NCBI GenBank assembly: GCA_001574975.1
Contig: KQ965848.1
Span: forward strand, 82,297 to 146,296
DNA from: Gonapodya prolifera JEL478
Lineage: Eukaryota > Monoblepharomycota > Monoblepharidomycetes > Monoblepharidales > Gonapodyaceae
Reading direction: 5' to 3'
Length of the DNA stretch: 64,000 nucleotides
Under the pieces are notes generated by a model. It was given only the letters and a program-made list of their open reading frames with translations, did no database searches and was not told the origin of the DNA. Position numbers and translations under genes: made by a program. Below are positions 52,290 to 64,000 of the stretch, one piece after another (within the stretch, counting starts at the first letter, position 1; each line of letters begins with the position of its first letter).

Positions 52290-55200
52290 ATGACAATCGG
52301 GGATGGGATTCGATTTCTTTTGCTGATCGCACTGCTATCTCAAACTGGATTCGCGAAACGAACACCAGGTGGCGGCGAAGTCAATGGGTTGAATATTGTT
52401 TCCACGAAGCGACAAGCCAGAACGTGCGACACAATATATGCATCTTATGCTTCCGGTGCGTCCCCGTAGGTCTCAGTGCGAACGTCTGTATTTTATTCAA
52501 ACGTCTTTTTACCGAAGGTCGTTCGATGACAAATCAAGACTATTCGGATTGGGCGGCTTGGAAGTGTAATACGTGGTATGCTATCACCGTGCTATATGTT
52601 TAAGCCCGCAAAATGTCCAACCTGTCATTGTCAGGTTCCCCGGTGGAATCGGATCACCAGCAATTACACCCAGCCGGACTTGTGACACAATATATACTGC
52701 TCGAACTGCAGGTGAAAAGATAACGATTGAGGTACTTTTTAAGTATCTCTATGCTTACTGTTGTAACTTAGGCACTTCCATGACGACGCAAGACTATTCT
52801 GATTGGGCAGCTTGGAAGTGTGACACCTGGTATAGTGTCTGCTTGAGCCATTCTCGATCCAGCGAAGTGTCCAACCTAGCGCGGTCAGGTTCCCAGGCGG
52901 AATCGGATCCCCCACCACTAACACACCCAGCGTCCGGACTTGTGATACAATATACGCCGCTCGAACTTCTGGTGAGACGATTATGGCTGACACCGTTCAT
53001 ACCTGTTTCCATATTCAACTTGATGGAATGAAGGTATTTTAATGACGCCACAAGATTACGCCGACTGGGATGCGTGGCGTTGCAAAACTTGTACGATCTT
53101 ACTTGAAAGCTCTTTGGACGTTTCTTTGATTTTTACTCACCTTTTTTGCGTTCTTTAGGGTTCCCTCTTGGAATTGGAGCAACCACAACTGCAATTTTGA
53201 AAACGACCACTCCAACAACCATCGCACGTTTGACAACAACAGAAAACATTGCTAAAACCACACCTTTGAAGTTAGCAACCAGTTCACTGCTGACAACAAC
53301 AGCAAACAACGCCAGAACTACAAGTTTGAGGGCAACAACTACTGTGGCATCCGCTTCTGTCGCTCCTACTCCATTTTCTGGGACCGGTACCATAGGATCG
53401 TGTTCGAGTGCATTCACACCGGGTGACGCTGCGTTGCAGCAGGCGTTGTTGAATGGGGACTCTAGCGCTGTTTCACTTGCATCAGTGATGGACGCAACCA
53501 AGAGCTTTGTCGCAGGACAACAGTCGCAGTACTCAACAATCAAACAGTCTATCTTCGGCTTGAGTGCAGACGGGACGACGAATTCGAACTCTGTGACCGG
53601 CATCAATTGGGACCCCACACAATCGTCGCTCTTCTTTAAGTCACTTGATCTGAACAACAATTTCCCGATTTTAGAAGCTAATTGGGCCACGAAAAAGAAT
53701 GGTCCATCCACTGGCGCTACACTCGCATTTGCTGGTACTGGCGCGAACTGCACACGGTGAGAATAATACCTATTACGATGGTGATATTTTAACATCTTGA
53801 ACACTGGTTTAGATTTGCAGCGTTCGGGTTCAATCCTATTGGAAAACCAGGAAATGCAGCTATGGAAACTGTCGTTTTGAATACCGTGAAATGGCTGCTC
53901 CAAAAGTTCGTTGTTCTCCGAAATTCTGGTTTTGAGCGTATCCAACGAATCCTGTTTTCTTGAAGACCTCAATTGACAATGAACTTTAAAATTGTTATCG
54001 CCCATATTCCTAGTGCTGGCTCATATTGGAACTATGAGTCTCCAACTCGCGCATGGTTTGCGTCGAAATTTTCAAATTTGGTGATCAATGGATCGCCAGC
54101 CAGCTCAACATCCCAAGCCGACAACGTCTGTGATGGTGCCGCCTTGGACTTGTGCCTTCGAGGAGCAGACCTTCTGGTACTTGGCGCAGAGCAAGGTCCA
54201 AATCCCTACAACGGCGATACTTTTCAAAAAGCAGTTTTAAACGCACAAGCCCTTGGAGTGCCAATCTTGTACCTTCATCACGATTGGGTCGTTACAGATA
54301 TAACGTCTCGAATTTTAAGCTACTTTCGCCTGCTAGGAGAGAATAATTGGTGGGACCAAGTGTGTCAATTTCATTACTGGATTGCATTTCTTTGTGAAAC
54401 TAATATTCGTATTTTTTAGAATGCCTTGCGTGATTTTGATCCATCTACGCTCCCCCACTCTGGCCCTGGTAGTGCCGCTCTCGATCTGATCACCAGACTT
54501 GACAAAGGCACCTTCTCGTCGAAGTTTTCTGGTTGCACAGTCACGGGGTTATCGAGGATAGTTTGCTCCGCTGACAAGACGTTTATGGCTGAATTTGGGA
54601 GCACGGCTGACGGTCTTCGAACGACCATTAGAAAACTTGACGCGGAGAACAAGTATATTTTTGGAGCTGGTACCGATTATCAACTTGAGAGACTTCTCAT
54701 TATTTTGGGAGACAAGTTTCGTGAAGAAGTTTCGTACCCCCTCAGCAAGCTGACAAGTGGTCTGAGTTGGTATCGTGCATACTTTTCAGACATTGTTAGC
54801 TATATGCACCGGCCGGTCACTACTGTCTCTAAGAACCTTGGAAACTTCGCCGCGACAATCCCATCATCAGTTGCTGGCACCACTACAACAGTGAAAGTTG
54901 ATTTACCCTCATCTGGGACAAAGGACTTTATGACTGGGCTCTACGTTATGCCTGGTCGTCCTGTAACTCTCAAACGCTCGGATGGTGGCACGGGCGCAGT
55001 AACCTTTCAAATAAATATGCTTCGTGATACCACATGGTTGGTTGTTCGTGGTTTACATGTACCTCCTTTGTCTTCCCTATTGATACTGCTGTTAATAGGG
55101 TATTCAATGAGCCAACAGGAATGGATAGACCCACACTACTCTCATCTCCAATCTCGAATCTGGTTTCTGGTCAGACTATCACCATCACAAGCCCTTATGG

Positions 55201-56604
55201 TGGTCCTCTAATTTTGCATGTTGGTTCTGCTTTGTCTGGTGATCAGTCAATATCAGTCGAAATTTCTGGGGTAACAACCCATCCTGTTCTTCGAGATGCC
55301 TCAAATGCAGCAACAATTGCCGACTTTGCCTCTCAATTAAAAACAACTCCAACATCATGGGTTGCCATCGTTACCGACGCCCTAATCCTTCATAGCAAGC
55401 TTGATATGTTCCAGAAGTCGCAAGCGGCATACAATGGAGACTTGACTACGCTGGTTACTACAACTTGGACTTGTGAGTTGCTTGGTCACGGTTTAAGGAG
55501 CCCTGACAAGATATGTACAGTATTAAAAAAAATTTATTTTGAAGACATGATAAAGGATACCTACGAACTGGCTGGCTTCGGTTCTTCTTCAAACCTTTTT
55601 AGCCTCTCAACTGCAGCTTCGTCATTCTGTGCTGCTAAAGGCTGGGATTGCGCTGGACTCCAACATCGTCGCGATGGCACTCAACATGTTATTGCTGATG
55701 TCCATGCCTACTGTGGCTCTGGGTGTTCTGGGAATCCTTATGACCAGGACTGGCCATTTGATCCTATGGGCTGGGGAGAAACCCATGAAATTGGACACGG
55801 TCTTCAGCTGGATCTTCTGCAAGTTTACGATGGCCAGTCGGGAGAGGTATCCAACAACGTCTTTCCCGTTCACAAACACTACATGTGGAATAAGGGATCA
55901 GATGGTGCAACTCGTCAGATTACTGATCGCGAAGGCATAGGCTTGTCAGCTTTCAACATTCTCAAAACGGCCTCGGCAAACGGCGATCCGTTTACATCAG
56001 CGTACAATGCAGTGTGGTCCGACCCGGCATATGCAGCCACTAACTCAGAGCGTGTCATGTTTTACCGACAGCTTGTTGAATACACGCGGTTCTATAACAG
56101 CGACATGGGTGATGGTTGGCCTCTTATCACACTCTTGTACATCAACGTTCGAAACTTCATGGCTACTACTGCCCAGTCCTGGTCTCCAAGCTTAGCGACC
56201 ACGCTTGGTCTTTCTACCTTCACATTGTATCCATCATCTCTCACTGGCAACGACTATTTGGTTATGTGTGAGTGGGAGCTCAAATTTTGTCCTGCAAGAT
56301 GTTGCTCAATTTTTACGCTCTCAGTGACTTCGTTTATTTCTGGACGCGATATGCGGCCCATGTTTGATATGTGGGGTGTGGTGAGTTTTTTAGTTCTTTT
56401 GTTTATTTTGTGTTGTTTTTATGAACACTTCCATGGCCATGAATATCCTAGTCGTACTCACCCTCCGCAAGCGCTCAAGTTGCTGCCTATGGATTGACTC
56501 CTGTTGCAAAAATCTACTTCCCAATGAATCACATCAGTGCTCCAACAAACAAAGTTGGGCAACCTATTACAATCACACCAAGTGCTGCGTACGCGGAGCC
56601 TTAA
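52290..56604 (+). CDS. Secreted M60-like (ImpA-type) metalloprotease with tandem N-terminal Cys modules
   Basis: ATG at 52290, signal peptide MTIGDGIRFLLLIALLSQTG. The first third is modular: the unit RTCDTIY...(S)MT-QDYSDWAAWKC is repeated four times between 52425 and 53095, each half on its own exon, with the conserved linker VRFPGGIGSP. A Thr-rich linker (53170-53350) precedes a globular region. The catalytic part reads HRRDGTQHVIADVHAYCGSG, then GWGETHEIGHGLQL, where HEIGH is the HExxH zinc site, followed by DREGIGLSAFNILKTASANG. These are features of the ImpA/M60-like peptidases that cleave glycoproteins such as mucins. It ends NKVGQPITITPSAAYAEP at 56604. At least 15 exons. A secreted enzyme acting on host or substrate glycoproteins is inferred. 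Several intron borders are approximate. Confidence 0.75.
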
Positions 56605-57000
56605 CCACAACATGTTTCTTCAAATTCTGTTCAACTCCCAACATGCAGGCCATGTTGAGAGCATGCAAAGGAGAAAAATATGTACCAGATGTTGTACTCT
56701 TATTTATGTTGAAAGCACACTATATGACAATACGAGTCAAGTTGGACAAAGAAGAATTTCTTGGAAAAGGGTCCCCTTGGCTTCGAAAATCTCCTGAAAT
56801 TATTTGCTCAAGAGGGTTCTCGTCCCTTTTACATTAATGATGGAAAGCATCATTGCAGCATGCAGTGCTCACTTCACACATCATGTCAGTTGCATTTTTT
56901 AGCTTAAAACTTCATTGATCTCCTCAAACTCATGGCTTATCTATCTTTTTCATGGAAGTGTGTATATCCTCTTGAACTGGCAGTTGAGTGCAAACAGTTT
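56605..57000 (+). other. AT-richer transition, no gene
   Basis: Open frames without domains (56537-56797, 56421-56837) that overlap the end of the protease gene in other frames; possibly the 5' margin of the LINE. Confidence 0.3.
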
Positions 57001-57960
57001 TACAAGTACACACGCGCTTCAGGAAATCCTTGATACATTCTGTGGATGGAGAGTCAGGTTGAGGGCTTGGATTCAATGTTGTAGTGGAATTGATACTCAT
57101 ACTCAACCCACTATTATTAGATTAGCAGGTTGTCACACTGCATGAGACCCTCCTGTCCAACCACATGCTGTCGTCGCGTTCTTGGACATGCATGCAGCAT
57201 ACGACCTAGTGGACCGTTGGAGTCTGTGCTGTCTACTCACCACCAAATATGGCTGCTCCTGGGCAACTGTTGCCATGATGGAAGACCTCTGTGACTACAA
57301 TGTCTCGCACCTACTGGTTGGTGGGCGGAAGTTGGACAAGATGGCCAACAAGCAGGGGCTCTTCCAGGGCAGCTTGCTCTCCCCCTGCTTGTTCTAATTC
57401 TTCATTAATCACCCAGCTCTGGACCTGGCAACAGAGTAGGGCACTGGTGTGTATGTCTCTGACTGCCTCCTCAACTCACTATTCTTTGCCGGTGATGCTG
57501 CACTGATAGTGAACAGTCAGTATGCCCTCAAGCGTATTCTCAAGACAGCAGAGGAGTGGAGCCACCACTATGGCATGGAGTGGTCACCAAAAAAATTTGT
57601 TGTTTTCGGTCCGCTACCACCTGCTTACCAAGTGTCCCTGCAGTTCTATGGAACCAACCTCCCCTCCACAGAGGCAGCCACATACCTTGGATTCCCCTTC
57701 ACCCACCTTGGCTTGGGGTGAGCTGCCGCCTCTGCAAGGAGCCGTGATATCAGGTGGACATGCTCATTGGGACGCTCTCCACTGCAGGGTTCAACCTCAT
57801 GGGGTGGGCCCTGCAATCAGCATGCCATGTCTGCGTTGCGTTCATTTGCCCTGTTATGTAGTTTGTTGTGGAGCTGCAGGTTTCAACTGGGCGCCTCCTG
57901 CAGTGGTACACGTTTGTACCTGGCTATGCAGGATACTGAGCATTTCCCCCTCCCCCCCCC
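57001..57960 (+). mobile_element. Non-LTR (LINE) retrotransposon reverse-transcriptase remnant
   Basis: Reverse-transcriptase motifs in order: AFLDMHAAYDLVDR (block A), GLFQGSLLSPCLF (block B region) interrupted by a stop at 57397, LFFAGDAALIVNS in place of the FADD active site (Asp-Asp replaced by Gly-Asp), and EEWSHHYGMEWSPKKFVVFG (block D). Several stops and the altered active site show a dead copy. Target-site duplications were not seen. Confidence 0.8.
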
Positions 57961-58640
57961 CTCCCACAAACAAAATGGATGATTCACTTTAGCCAATAGG
58001 ATTTCACACTCATTTGCTGTTCAGTTGTAATGCCAGATTGCTCAGAACAGCGGCAATCATGTGCTTCTTTGGAACAACATTTTACCTGAAGTGTTTGTTT
58101 TTACTTACTGTGTACTGAGAATGAGAATGGTCTTTCCCTCCCACCCTGTGGAGCTCCAAGCAAGGCAAGGGGTGTAATGGCATGGAAGCACATGAGAAGT
58201 TTGCCAAAAATGCCAACTCAGATTTGGATTAATAATGAATGTCCCCACGTAATTTGTACAGAAGACTTGCAATCAGACATTTTGCTTTTATGGAACTCCA
58301 AGTAGAGCGAGAGGTGTAGCAACAGTGCAAGTCATGCCTGTTGGATACACCCACAATGTGGATATTCATTTAGCATGGAAAATAAAGTTTTTGAACGCAA
58401 GTTCAGGACTTGAAGGCATGTCTTAAATCACAAGTAATCCCTCAAAAGTCCATTGAGATGGTACCCATTCTCTTCTGCTTTTCTCATTTTAATATCCTGA
58501 GCAACACTCCCCTTCAAGTTCTTTGCACAAGCATGGCATTATGGGACATATCATGCTATTTGCTGAAAATCAAGTTTGCTCCTCTTTGACCTGCACACGC
58601 TGCCAGTGGAAAAAATTTGATGAATTACAACATTTCCCTG
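57940..58640 (+). repeat. LINE 3' tail region, shared with 23.2-24.1 kb
   Basis: Begins at a C-rich stretch (57943-57963), then three blocks also found in the same order at 23.4-24.1 kb (CACTTTAGCC, GGAACTCCAAG...GAGGTGTAGCAACAG, TATCCTGAGCAACACTCCCCT). Non-coding. Confidence 0.6.
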
Positions 58641-60413
58641 ATGGCCTAATTATCACCACAAATGCAACAGTGTATGTTTGATGATGCTAGCCTCGACTTT
58701 GAGTGGTACTCACCCCTTCTGGAGACTCTGTAACAGTGGAAGCTGTGATTATGTTGTAGAACATTTTGGAAAGTGATGGAAATCTAAAGAGGCTGTGTTC
58801 TGTAAGTGGTTACTGCTATATGTAGACTTAGAGAAGTATGCTAGAGAAGAAGGAAGAAGGAACAGAAGTGCAGAACAAACAAGAATTCTCTGAAAACAGA
58901 AGTAATGTCACTTAATTTGAGGTTCTGTTTACATGCTATATCACAGTGCTTCAGGGAGGTATATCATCCTGTACTCTTTGGTTAGAGCAACAGTGCATGT
59001 AATGAATTTTATAAACTGTCATGTGGAGTGTTCCCCCACCCACTAAAACTGACTGAAACACAAACTCATTTAGCTTTGGTGTAGCTAGAATATCAAATTA
59101 GAATGTTTTTTTAAAATATGCTACCAATTGAGATCTGATCTATCCCTTGCTAAGCCCATATCTTGCCTCTTAAGCTAGATTTTTGGAGGTTGGGGTGTCT
59201 CTCCACATAGGAGTACCTCAGCTATAGGTTAGTGCAAACCTGGAAATAATTTGTAAATCAAAGTTTACTCAGTGACATACCCTCCAGACAATGATCATAA
59301 CCCAAACATTTTTGTATGAAACTATTTCAGAGAAGCTGCAGAGAAAAACACTATCATAGATTGGTATATGTGAAGTATATAGCGAAGTAAAACATTAAAT
59401 TCTCAAAACTGTGATGCTTGTTGGTACATAAATGGCTCACAAAGTATGTGAGTTGTTGCAACTCCAACTACTACTCTGCTGTAACAGTTCATCTCTGCCT
59501 GAAAGAAGCCAAATGCAGCCCTTCTGCAGTAACATGTGTTGGTAGGCTTCCAGGGGCTGATCTGTCAAAGCTTCAAGACTTTCCTGCACTCAGTTTATGC
59601 AATACATTTCTTGGGCCAAAATGTCCTGCATGATTGCAAGGAGGGAAGCCTCACCAAAACATGTGCTTAAAGCTTGCAACCACACTCTTAAGGCAACAGA
59701 GCATTGAACTTTCAGCTGGATGTGTCTCCAATGTGTTTTGTGCAGCAGATGTAAGTGGGTGCATCATGACAATGAGGTGGGTTGTTCAGCACCCACATCT
59801 CTTTCAAAAATGAATCAGCCAGCAAAAAAATCAGCAGTGACACTCCTTTTGCTTTGGATTGTTCTGTGCAAAGTTTGGTGCCTGCTGATAACTTGGATCA
59901 TGCTGAATGATGTTTGAGATTGTGAACAGCCTACCCCATGACAAAACAACTTGTTTCTTTACTTCACTTCATCTCTCCCATTTTCATGGTTTCAGGGTTG
60001 TTTGGCTCAGGAAACTAATCATTTTAAGAGCCACATGCCTACAAGTCCCACTCTGAGACTCCTCAGTCTTTTACTCTTGTCATGTGTCTTTTTCATTTTC
60101 TCTCAGAAAATTTATGCCCTGTGTCACACTGACATCCACTAACGTGGAATATATAGAGTAGTATGAGTGTTGGGTATTAGCTGCTGTGCTCCTACTGTGG
60201 CCGCGGGTTCAGATGTGCACACCTGCAGGACGTGCCCTAAGTTTGGCATCACGTTCCTGCAGGTGAGTTCCATGCACATTACCACTTGTTGTGTATATTT
60301 GATCACACATGCACGTTCCTGCAGATTGCAGGCTCATTCAGCTCACCTAGGTTGTGTAGCACCCTGGTGGATTTGAACCACCCTCTTGGGATTACTAGCA
60401 CAGGCTCATAACC
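58641..60413. other. AT-rich gene-free stretch, partly retroelement leader
   Basis: No coding signal. The right end (60360-60413) holds a perfect T-arm-like hairpin (GGTGG-TTCAAAT-CCACC on the minus strand) and an anticodon-arm-like sequence next to the LTR; see the LTR entry. Confidence 0.4.
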
Positions 60414-60703
60414 TGTTGAGGCAGTCCCTGCATTTCCATAGCCCAAACCTCAAGGACTGTGAGGATGATACGTTTGTGTAAACTCTGTTCTTTGGTTAAA
60501 TACACACTTCTTGTATAGTCCTAAGATACTCTGATAATTCATATCTCCGCCAATACTAAACATATCAGGTTCATGTTAATGTTGTATCAAAGCCCAGAAT
60601 TTAATTAATTTTTATAGCATAGTGCAAGGTTGTTTGCCAAATTATTTGTATTTCTCCACATGAAAGTCCTTGGTCCATTCTATTATTCCAGAGATTCTCA
60701 ACA
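60414..60703 (-). repeat. Copia-type LTR, TGTTGA...TCAACA, with half-tRNA primer-site signal
   Basis: A 290-bp segment with inverted ends (TGTTGA on each strand). Its 5' side on the minus strand directly follows a purine-rich tract (AGGTGGAG) downstream of the RNase H frame, as a 3' LTR should. Its other side is followed by GGTTATGAGCC, complementary to the anticodon loop of a tRNA-Met (CAT), i.e. a primer site of the half-tRNA kind known from Drosophila copia and Ty5. Having both signals suggests two elements sharing one LTR. A second LTR copy was not found in the window. Confidence 0.6.
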
Positions 60704-60752
60704 CTCCACCTGAACCTGAATCACTTTAGTGTTCAGGTTCCAAACAATCACT

Positions 60753-61420
60753 TCACAAAATTTCCAAGATCTCCATTCCATTGCACTGTAATTCACATTG
60801 CCTTTTCCACAAAGGTTTTGCCATGATGTCAGCAACATTCTTCTGACTGGGACAGTAGACAAGATTCAAAGTCTTCTTTGACAATTGCTCCCTGATGAAA
60901 TGATACTTGACATCTATGTGCTTTGAGAGTTTATGGTGAGCTGAGTTTCTTGCTAAGGCCAAGGCACTTTGATTATCTCCCAAAAGTGTTTGTAATGAAC
61001 TCTTAGAATATCCATAAACTTTTGTCCCTTTGCTTGCAGGAAGATCCAATTCAGCTAAAATTGCTTGATCCAGATAAACTCCTTGGTTGCATAGTCCTGA
61101 GCAATATACTCTACGTGGGTAGTTGAAGTTGCTACAACATCCTGTTTTCCACTCCACCAACTAACAGCTGCCCCTGCCATCAAGAACACATAACCATATT
61201 GTGATGTTCTGTCATGCTTATCTCTTGCCCAGTCAGCATCATAATAGTCATGCAAATCCATTAGGACAGCAGTCTGCTTTCTCTTGGGATCAAATTATCC
61301 AATGTCTGTTATGCCATACTTCCTAGTACCATTCAAGTATCTCAAAAGCCAATTCAAAGCATCAACATGTTTTAGGCTTGGCTTATCCAAAGCTTCTGAC
61401 AATATTTTTACAGCTGGGCA
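60753..61420 (-). mobile_element. Ty1/copia retrotransposon, RNase H end
   Basis: Minus-strand frames with a one-base break near 61080 carry LHDYYDADWARDKHDRTSQYGY, GAAVSWWSGKQDVVATSTTH, GDNQSALALARNSAHHKLSK, HIDVKYHFIREQLS and the C-terminal VADIMAKPLWK, the usual order of a copia RNase H. Upstream (to about 61420) the linker from the reverse transcriptase is visible (LNWLLRYLNGTRKYGIT). The rest of the element is absent, so it is 5' truncated. Confidence 0.8.
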
Positions 61421-61826
61421 GATGTCTGGCTGTCACGTTTTTTTCACCCCCCCAGGTAGAGACTCCCCCCCACTGGCAAAATCCCAAATTTTTTGGTTTT
61501 TAGTAAAGAAAATATTTTGAAAATTTTTAATACCTGACCAATTGATTTAATCGACCCCAAAAATTTTTGGTGAGACTCCAGCATTTTTAGAAATTTTTTT
61601 ATAATTTCCCTTTATTTTTTTCTCAATGTTTACATTTTAACCAAAATTAATTAGTGGGGAAGACCTGCAATTAAAATGTCAGAGGGCAATTGCAATTTCC
61701 ATAATGCTCAAAACTATTATGATTAGGTGGACTTTCATATGTCATGGCAGAGATAAATGGGTATAATTATGGCTTGAGTATGTAATTTACAAATCTTGCT
61801 CTAGTTTAAAAGTACATTAGCAATAT
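61421..61826. other. Low-complexity spacer
   Basis: C-runs (61447-61455, 61463-61471) followed by A/T-runs; no coding. Confidence 0.4.
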
Positions 61827-64000
61827 CTATGCATTGCGGCCACGTCCCCTTCCTCTGCCCCTCCCTCCCCTTGTACCTGCTCGACCCCTTTTAGGTGCAA
61901 CTGTGGGTTGGTCTAAAGCAGTGTCCTCTTCAATGTCTTCTGTCACTTTTCTTTTACAGTGAACATTTTTTATGACTGAAGAGGATGATCCCTCAGATGG
62001 CTTAGTTGCTACAAGTTCATCTTCAGAACCTTCTTCAGTTTCCATGGGAGATTTGCTTCTTAGGGTTGCCTTTCTTGTTAGACCCAATGGTGGTGCAGCA
62101 GCAGATTGCTTTGTTTTGGAAAAAGAGTCACTTGGCACAATAGTTCCGTCTTTAGCAACTCTAGGTTGAAGCCTAATCTGTGGTTGAGACTTTGGTACTT
62201 TGATCTGCTTCTGTTGAGAGGAATCTTCTGATTCAGAATCAGTTTTTTGCTGTGTAGTACCAATTTGCAATGATTCTGAGTCAACTGAACTCTCTGCTGA
62301 ACCTTCTCTTCCTCCAATATGATCTGGAACAATGAAACCACCAAGGGTTTTATCAGCATCTTCATCTTCTTCGCTGCTGTCATCACTGAGTGGTTTTGAT
62401 CTGCCAGTTTCATCTGCTTGGCTCAAGACAAATGGGTTCCGATAACTGTTGTAATTAATTTTGGGCTTCTGCTGTCTTTTTTGTTCAGGACTGCCAAACT
62501 CTGGGGGCACTTGGATTATTGTCTGAATATGGACAATTCTACAAGGTACCTTATTAGAACCTGAAGGCCCAGATTCAAGATCTATTACAGACAATGGAGG
62601 GTTGGGATTGGAATCTGATAGCCCAGTTTCAAGATCAATTGCAGACAATGGAGGGTTTGGATTAATTGCAGCTGACTTAGTTGTGCTACTTGGTGCATTT
62701 GCATCCTTGGTAGAAGAAGACACAGGTTGTTGACTGAAGTGCTCAGCTAGTTCATCTTGTTCTCCATCCACAACACGTTCTGCAGATAAACCCTTGTTTT
62801 GTTTAGATGGTTTTCTCACTGAGTCTTCCCCACGCTCCAACATTCTCACACCCTCCACATATTTGGTCTGCATGATTGCATTTATAATAGGATCATGCTT
62901 AAAAAACCTAAGTGAACAAAAATCATTGCTTAAAATGTCATTGCATATTGCCATTACAACCAATAAATTCTTACTTTGCATATGTCTTGACAGGTTCTGC
63001 ATGTACTTCTTGAATAAAATTTCGAAAATTATTGAGCAGTATTTTTGACAATGCAGAATTCACAGAAAAGGTAAACCCTTTTATCCCTCTCATCATTGAT
63101 GCAAATCCAAGGCTACCTGGCCCTACAAAAGGGGAGAATATCTTTCCTTCTGATGGCGTAATTAAAGGGAGTATTTGAGAGTGTGCTGCAACAGAAACCT
63201 GTCTATCATAGATCTGCACATGTTTGACCACTGGTGCAGGATTATTGGCCTCAGATTTGTTGGCCTTTCGAGCTTTGTTTCTTTTTTTGGTTGGGGGATC
63301 ATTGTCAACGACAGACATATACTGAAAAAAACACACATGAGGCCAGGATAGGTGTGACGAGGTACTCCACTTACGGCAATTTCTTCTTTAACACATGGCC
63401 TCTGTAGGATAACACTTGACAGATAATTAGTCNTGTCTAACTGAGCCCTCTCTGATGAATCCAACTGAACAACTGTTCCTTTAGATGCAATCACAACTGG
63501 GACAAGATTATCCTTGAGATCATAGAGGGTGAATGATGGAATCTCTCCTTTGCGATCAGTAGATAAAGTGGGCTTCATGTTGATGTAGAGAGTAGTTATG
63601 TTCACAGGATCTGGTTTCAAATTAGAAAACTCTGATAGTGTATCTTGAAGTTTGTTCATCTCAGTGAACTGCATGGACTGAATGTGAGAACCACAAACTA
63701 CTGCCATCAAATTAAACAGTACCCTCACCTCCACCATATAACCACCATGCTTCAAAAGATCTTTGTACATAGTTTTTCTGGCACTATCAATGTCAAATTT
63801 GCCAGCATCTTCTAATGCACTCTCTGTTGCAGATAGTTCAATAATCAGTGTCGAAGCCCTTTTCAAATAAAGCATGATCAACTCCAGGAAAATTTTTTGA
63901 ATCTTTTGAAGAGAGGTTCTTGATAGCAGTTTGAAGGCCATCCAGGGTTATATCAGCAATTGATGGCATTTGGACTGCAACCTTCAACTTTGGAACAGAT
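61827..64000 (-). CDS. Unrecognised nuclear-type protein, three or more exons, 5' truncated by the window
   Basis: Exons on the minus strand: about 63374 to the window end, 63002-63321, and 61827-62913; the introns (about 53 and 88 nt or less, GTAAGT and GTAAGA donors, TTTCAG and CTTAG acceptors) join open frames in phase. The first part is helical (SLQKIQKIFLELIMLYLKRA, TMYKDLLKHGGYMVEVRVLF), the middle is a mixed domain (KHVQIYDRQVSVAAHSQILP, FVGPGSLGFASMMRGIKG), and the last exon is long, disordered and Ser/Glu/Pro-rich with two copies of NPNPPLS-IDLE, ending in an RGG box (RGRAGTRGGRGRGRGRGRNA). One base is undetermined (63433). RNA or chromatin binding is suggested by the RGG tail only. 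AT content is higher than in the left part of the window. Confidence 0.55.

Noticed and set aside
60361-60440. tRNA gene next to the LTR
   Set aside because: The T-arm is on the minus strand, whereas the only sensible anticodon arm (CTCATAA) is on the plus strand, and there is no acceptor stem; a retroelement primer site fits better.

Overview
The window reads as chromosomal DNA of an intron-rich fungus, most likely an early-diverging (chytrid-like) lineage. The evidence for a fungus is a dense set of conserved eukaryotic nuclear genes split by 50-120 nt GT-AG introns: CTR9, LSM6, TFB2/GTF2H4, a BMT5-type rRNA methyltransferase, MND1, NAA25/MDM20, a UBXN7/UBX5-type protein, a GCK-III kinase and ECO1. 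A decayed LINE, a copia-type element and an M60-like/ImpA-type secreted metalloprotease are also present. The chytrid-level placement is inference, not something the sequence proves.

Layout: 1-2484 is the 3' part of CTR9; 3416-4783 is an intact single-exon 3-beta-HSD/SDR gene. From about 4921 to 13370 the style changes to tightly packed, intronless genes of giant-virus (nucleocytoplasmic large DNA virus) type: a tail-fibre-like repeat protein with a C-terminal S74 intramolecular-chaperone remnant, a class II (B12-dependent) ribonucleotide reductase, a small membrane protein, an F-box fragment, an array of perfect hairpins, a NUDIX hydrolase of the viral decapping type, and several unknown proteins. 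A second viral block (16570-18381) carries a DUF5767-like protein. Most viral frames are broken by homopolymer indels and some nonsense codons, so this is best read as an endogenised, decaying viral segment, with sequencing error as a competing or additional explanation, because CTR9 and MND1 show similar breaks.

Between the two viral blocks (13705-16127, minus strand) lies a cellular coiled-coil/SH3 gene. Its 5' part is the most unusual thing in the window: a run of about 17 consecutive splice-site-bounded introns separated by exons of exactly 3 nt (one of 6 nt). The inferred codons keep the frame of the downstream coiled-coil exon without a stop.

18.7-25 kb holds poorly recognised genes (a membrane-protein fragment, a six-exon gene with a possible PB1-like N-terminus) and repeats. 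25.2-56.6 kb is a normal gene-dense chromosome: PhLP2/PDCL3-type protein, F-box protein, ANP32-like protein with an unusual GKGPGR repeat, LSM6, a Cdc7-like kinase, TFB2, BMT5, MND1, NAA25, UBXN7-like, GCK-III kinase, ECO1 and the metalloprotease. From about 56.6 kb to the end the DNA is AT-richer and repeat-laden: LINE reverse-transcriptase remnant and its 3' tail (a relative lies at 23.2-24.6 kb), a long gene-free stretch, a copia LTR with half-tRNA-type primer site and RNase H remnant, and finally an unrecognised three-exon gene that runs off the window.

Functional themes in the cellular part are transcription (CTR9, TFB2), RNA (LSM6, BMT5), meiosis/cohesion (MND1, ECO1), protein modification/quality control (NAA25, UBXN7-like, PhLP2) and signalling (GCK-III and Cdc7-like kinases). 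No operon logic is expected in this type of genome.
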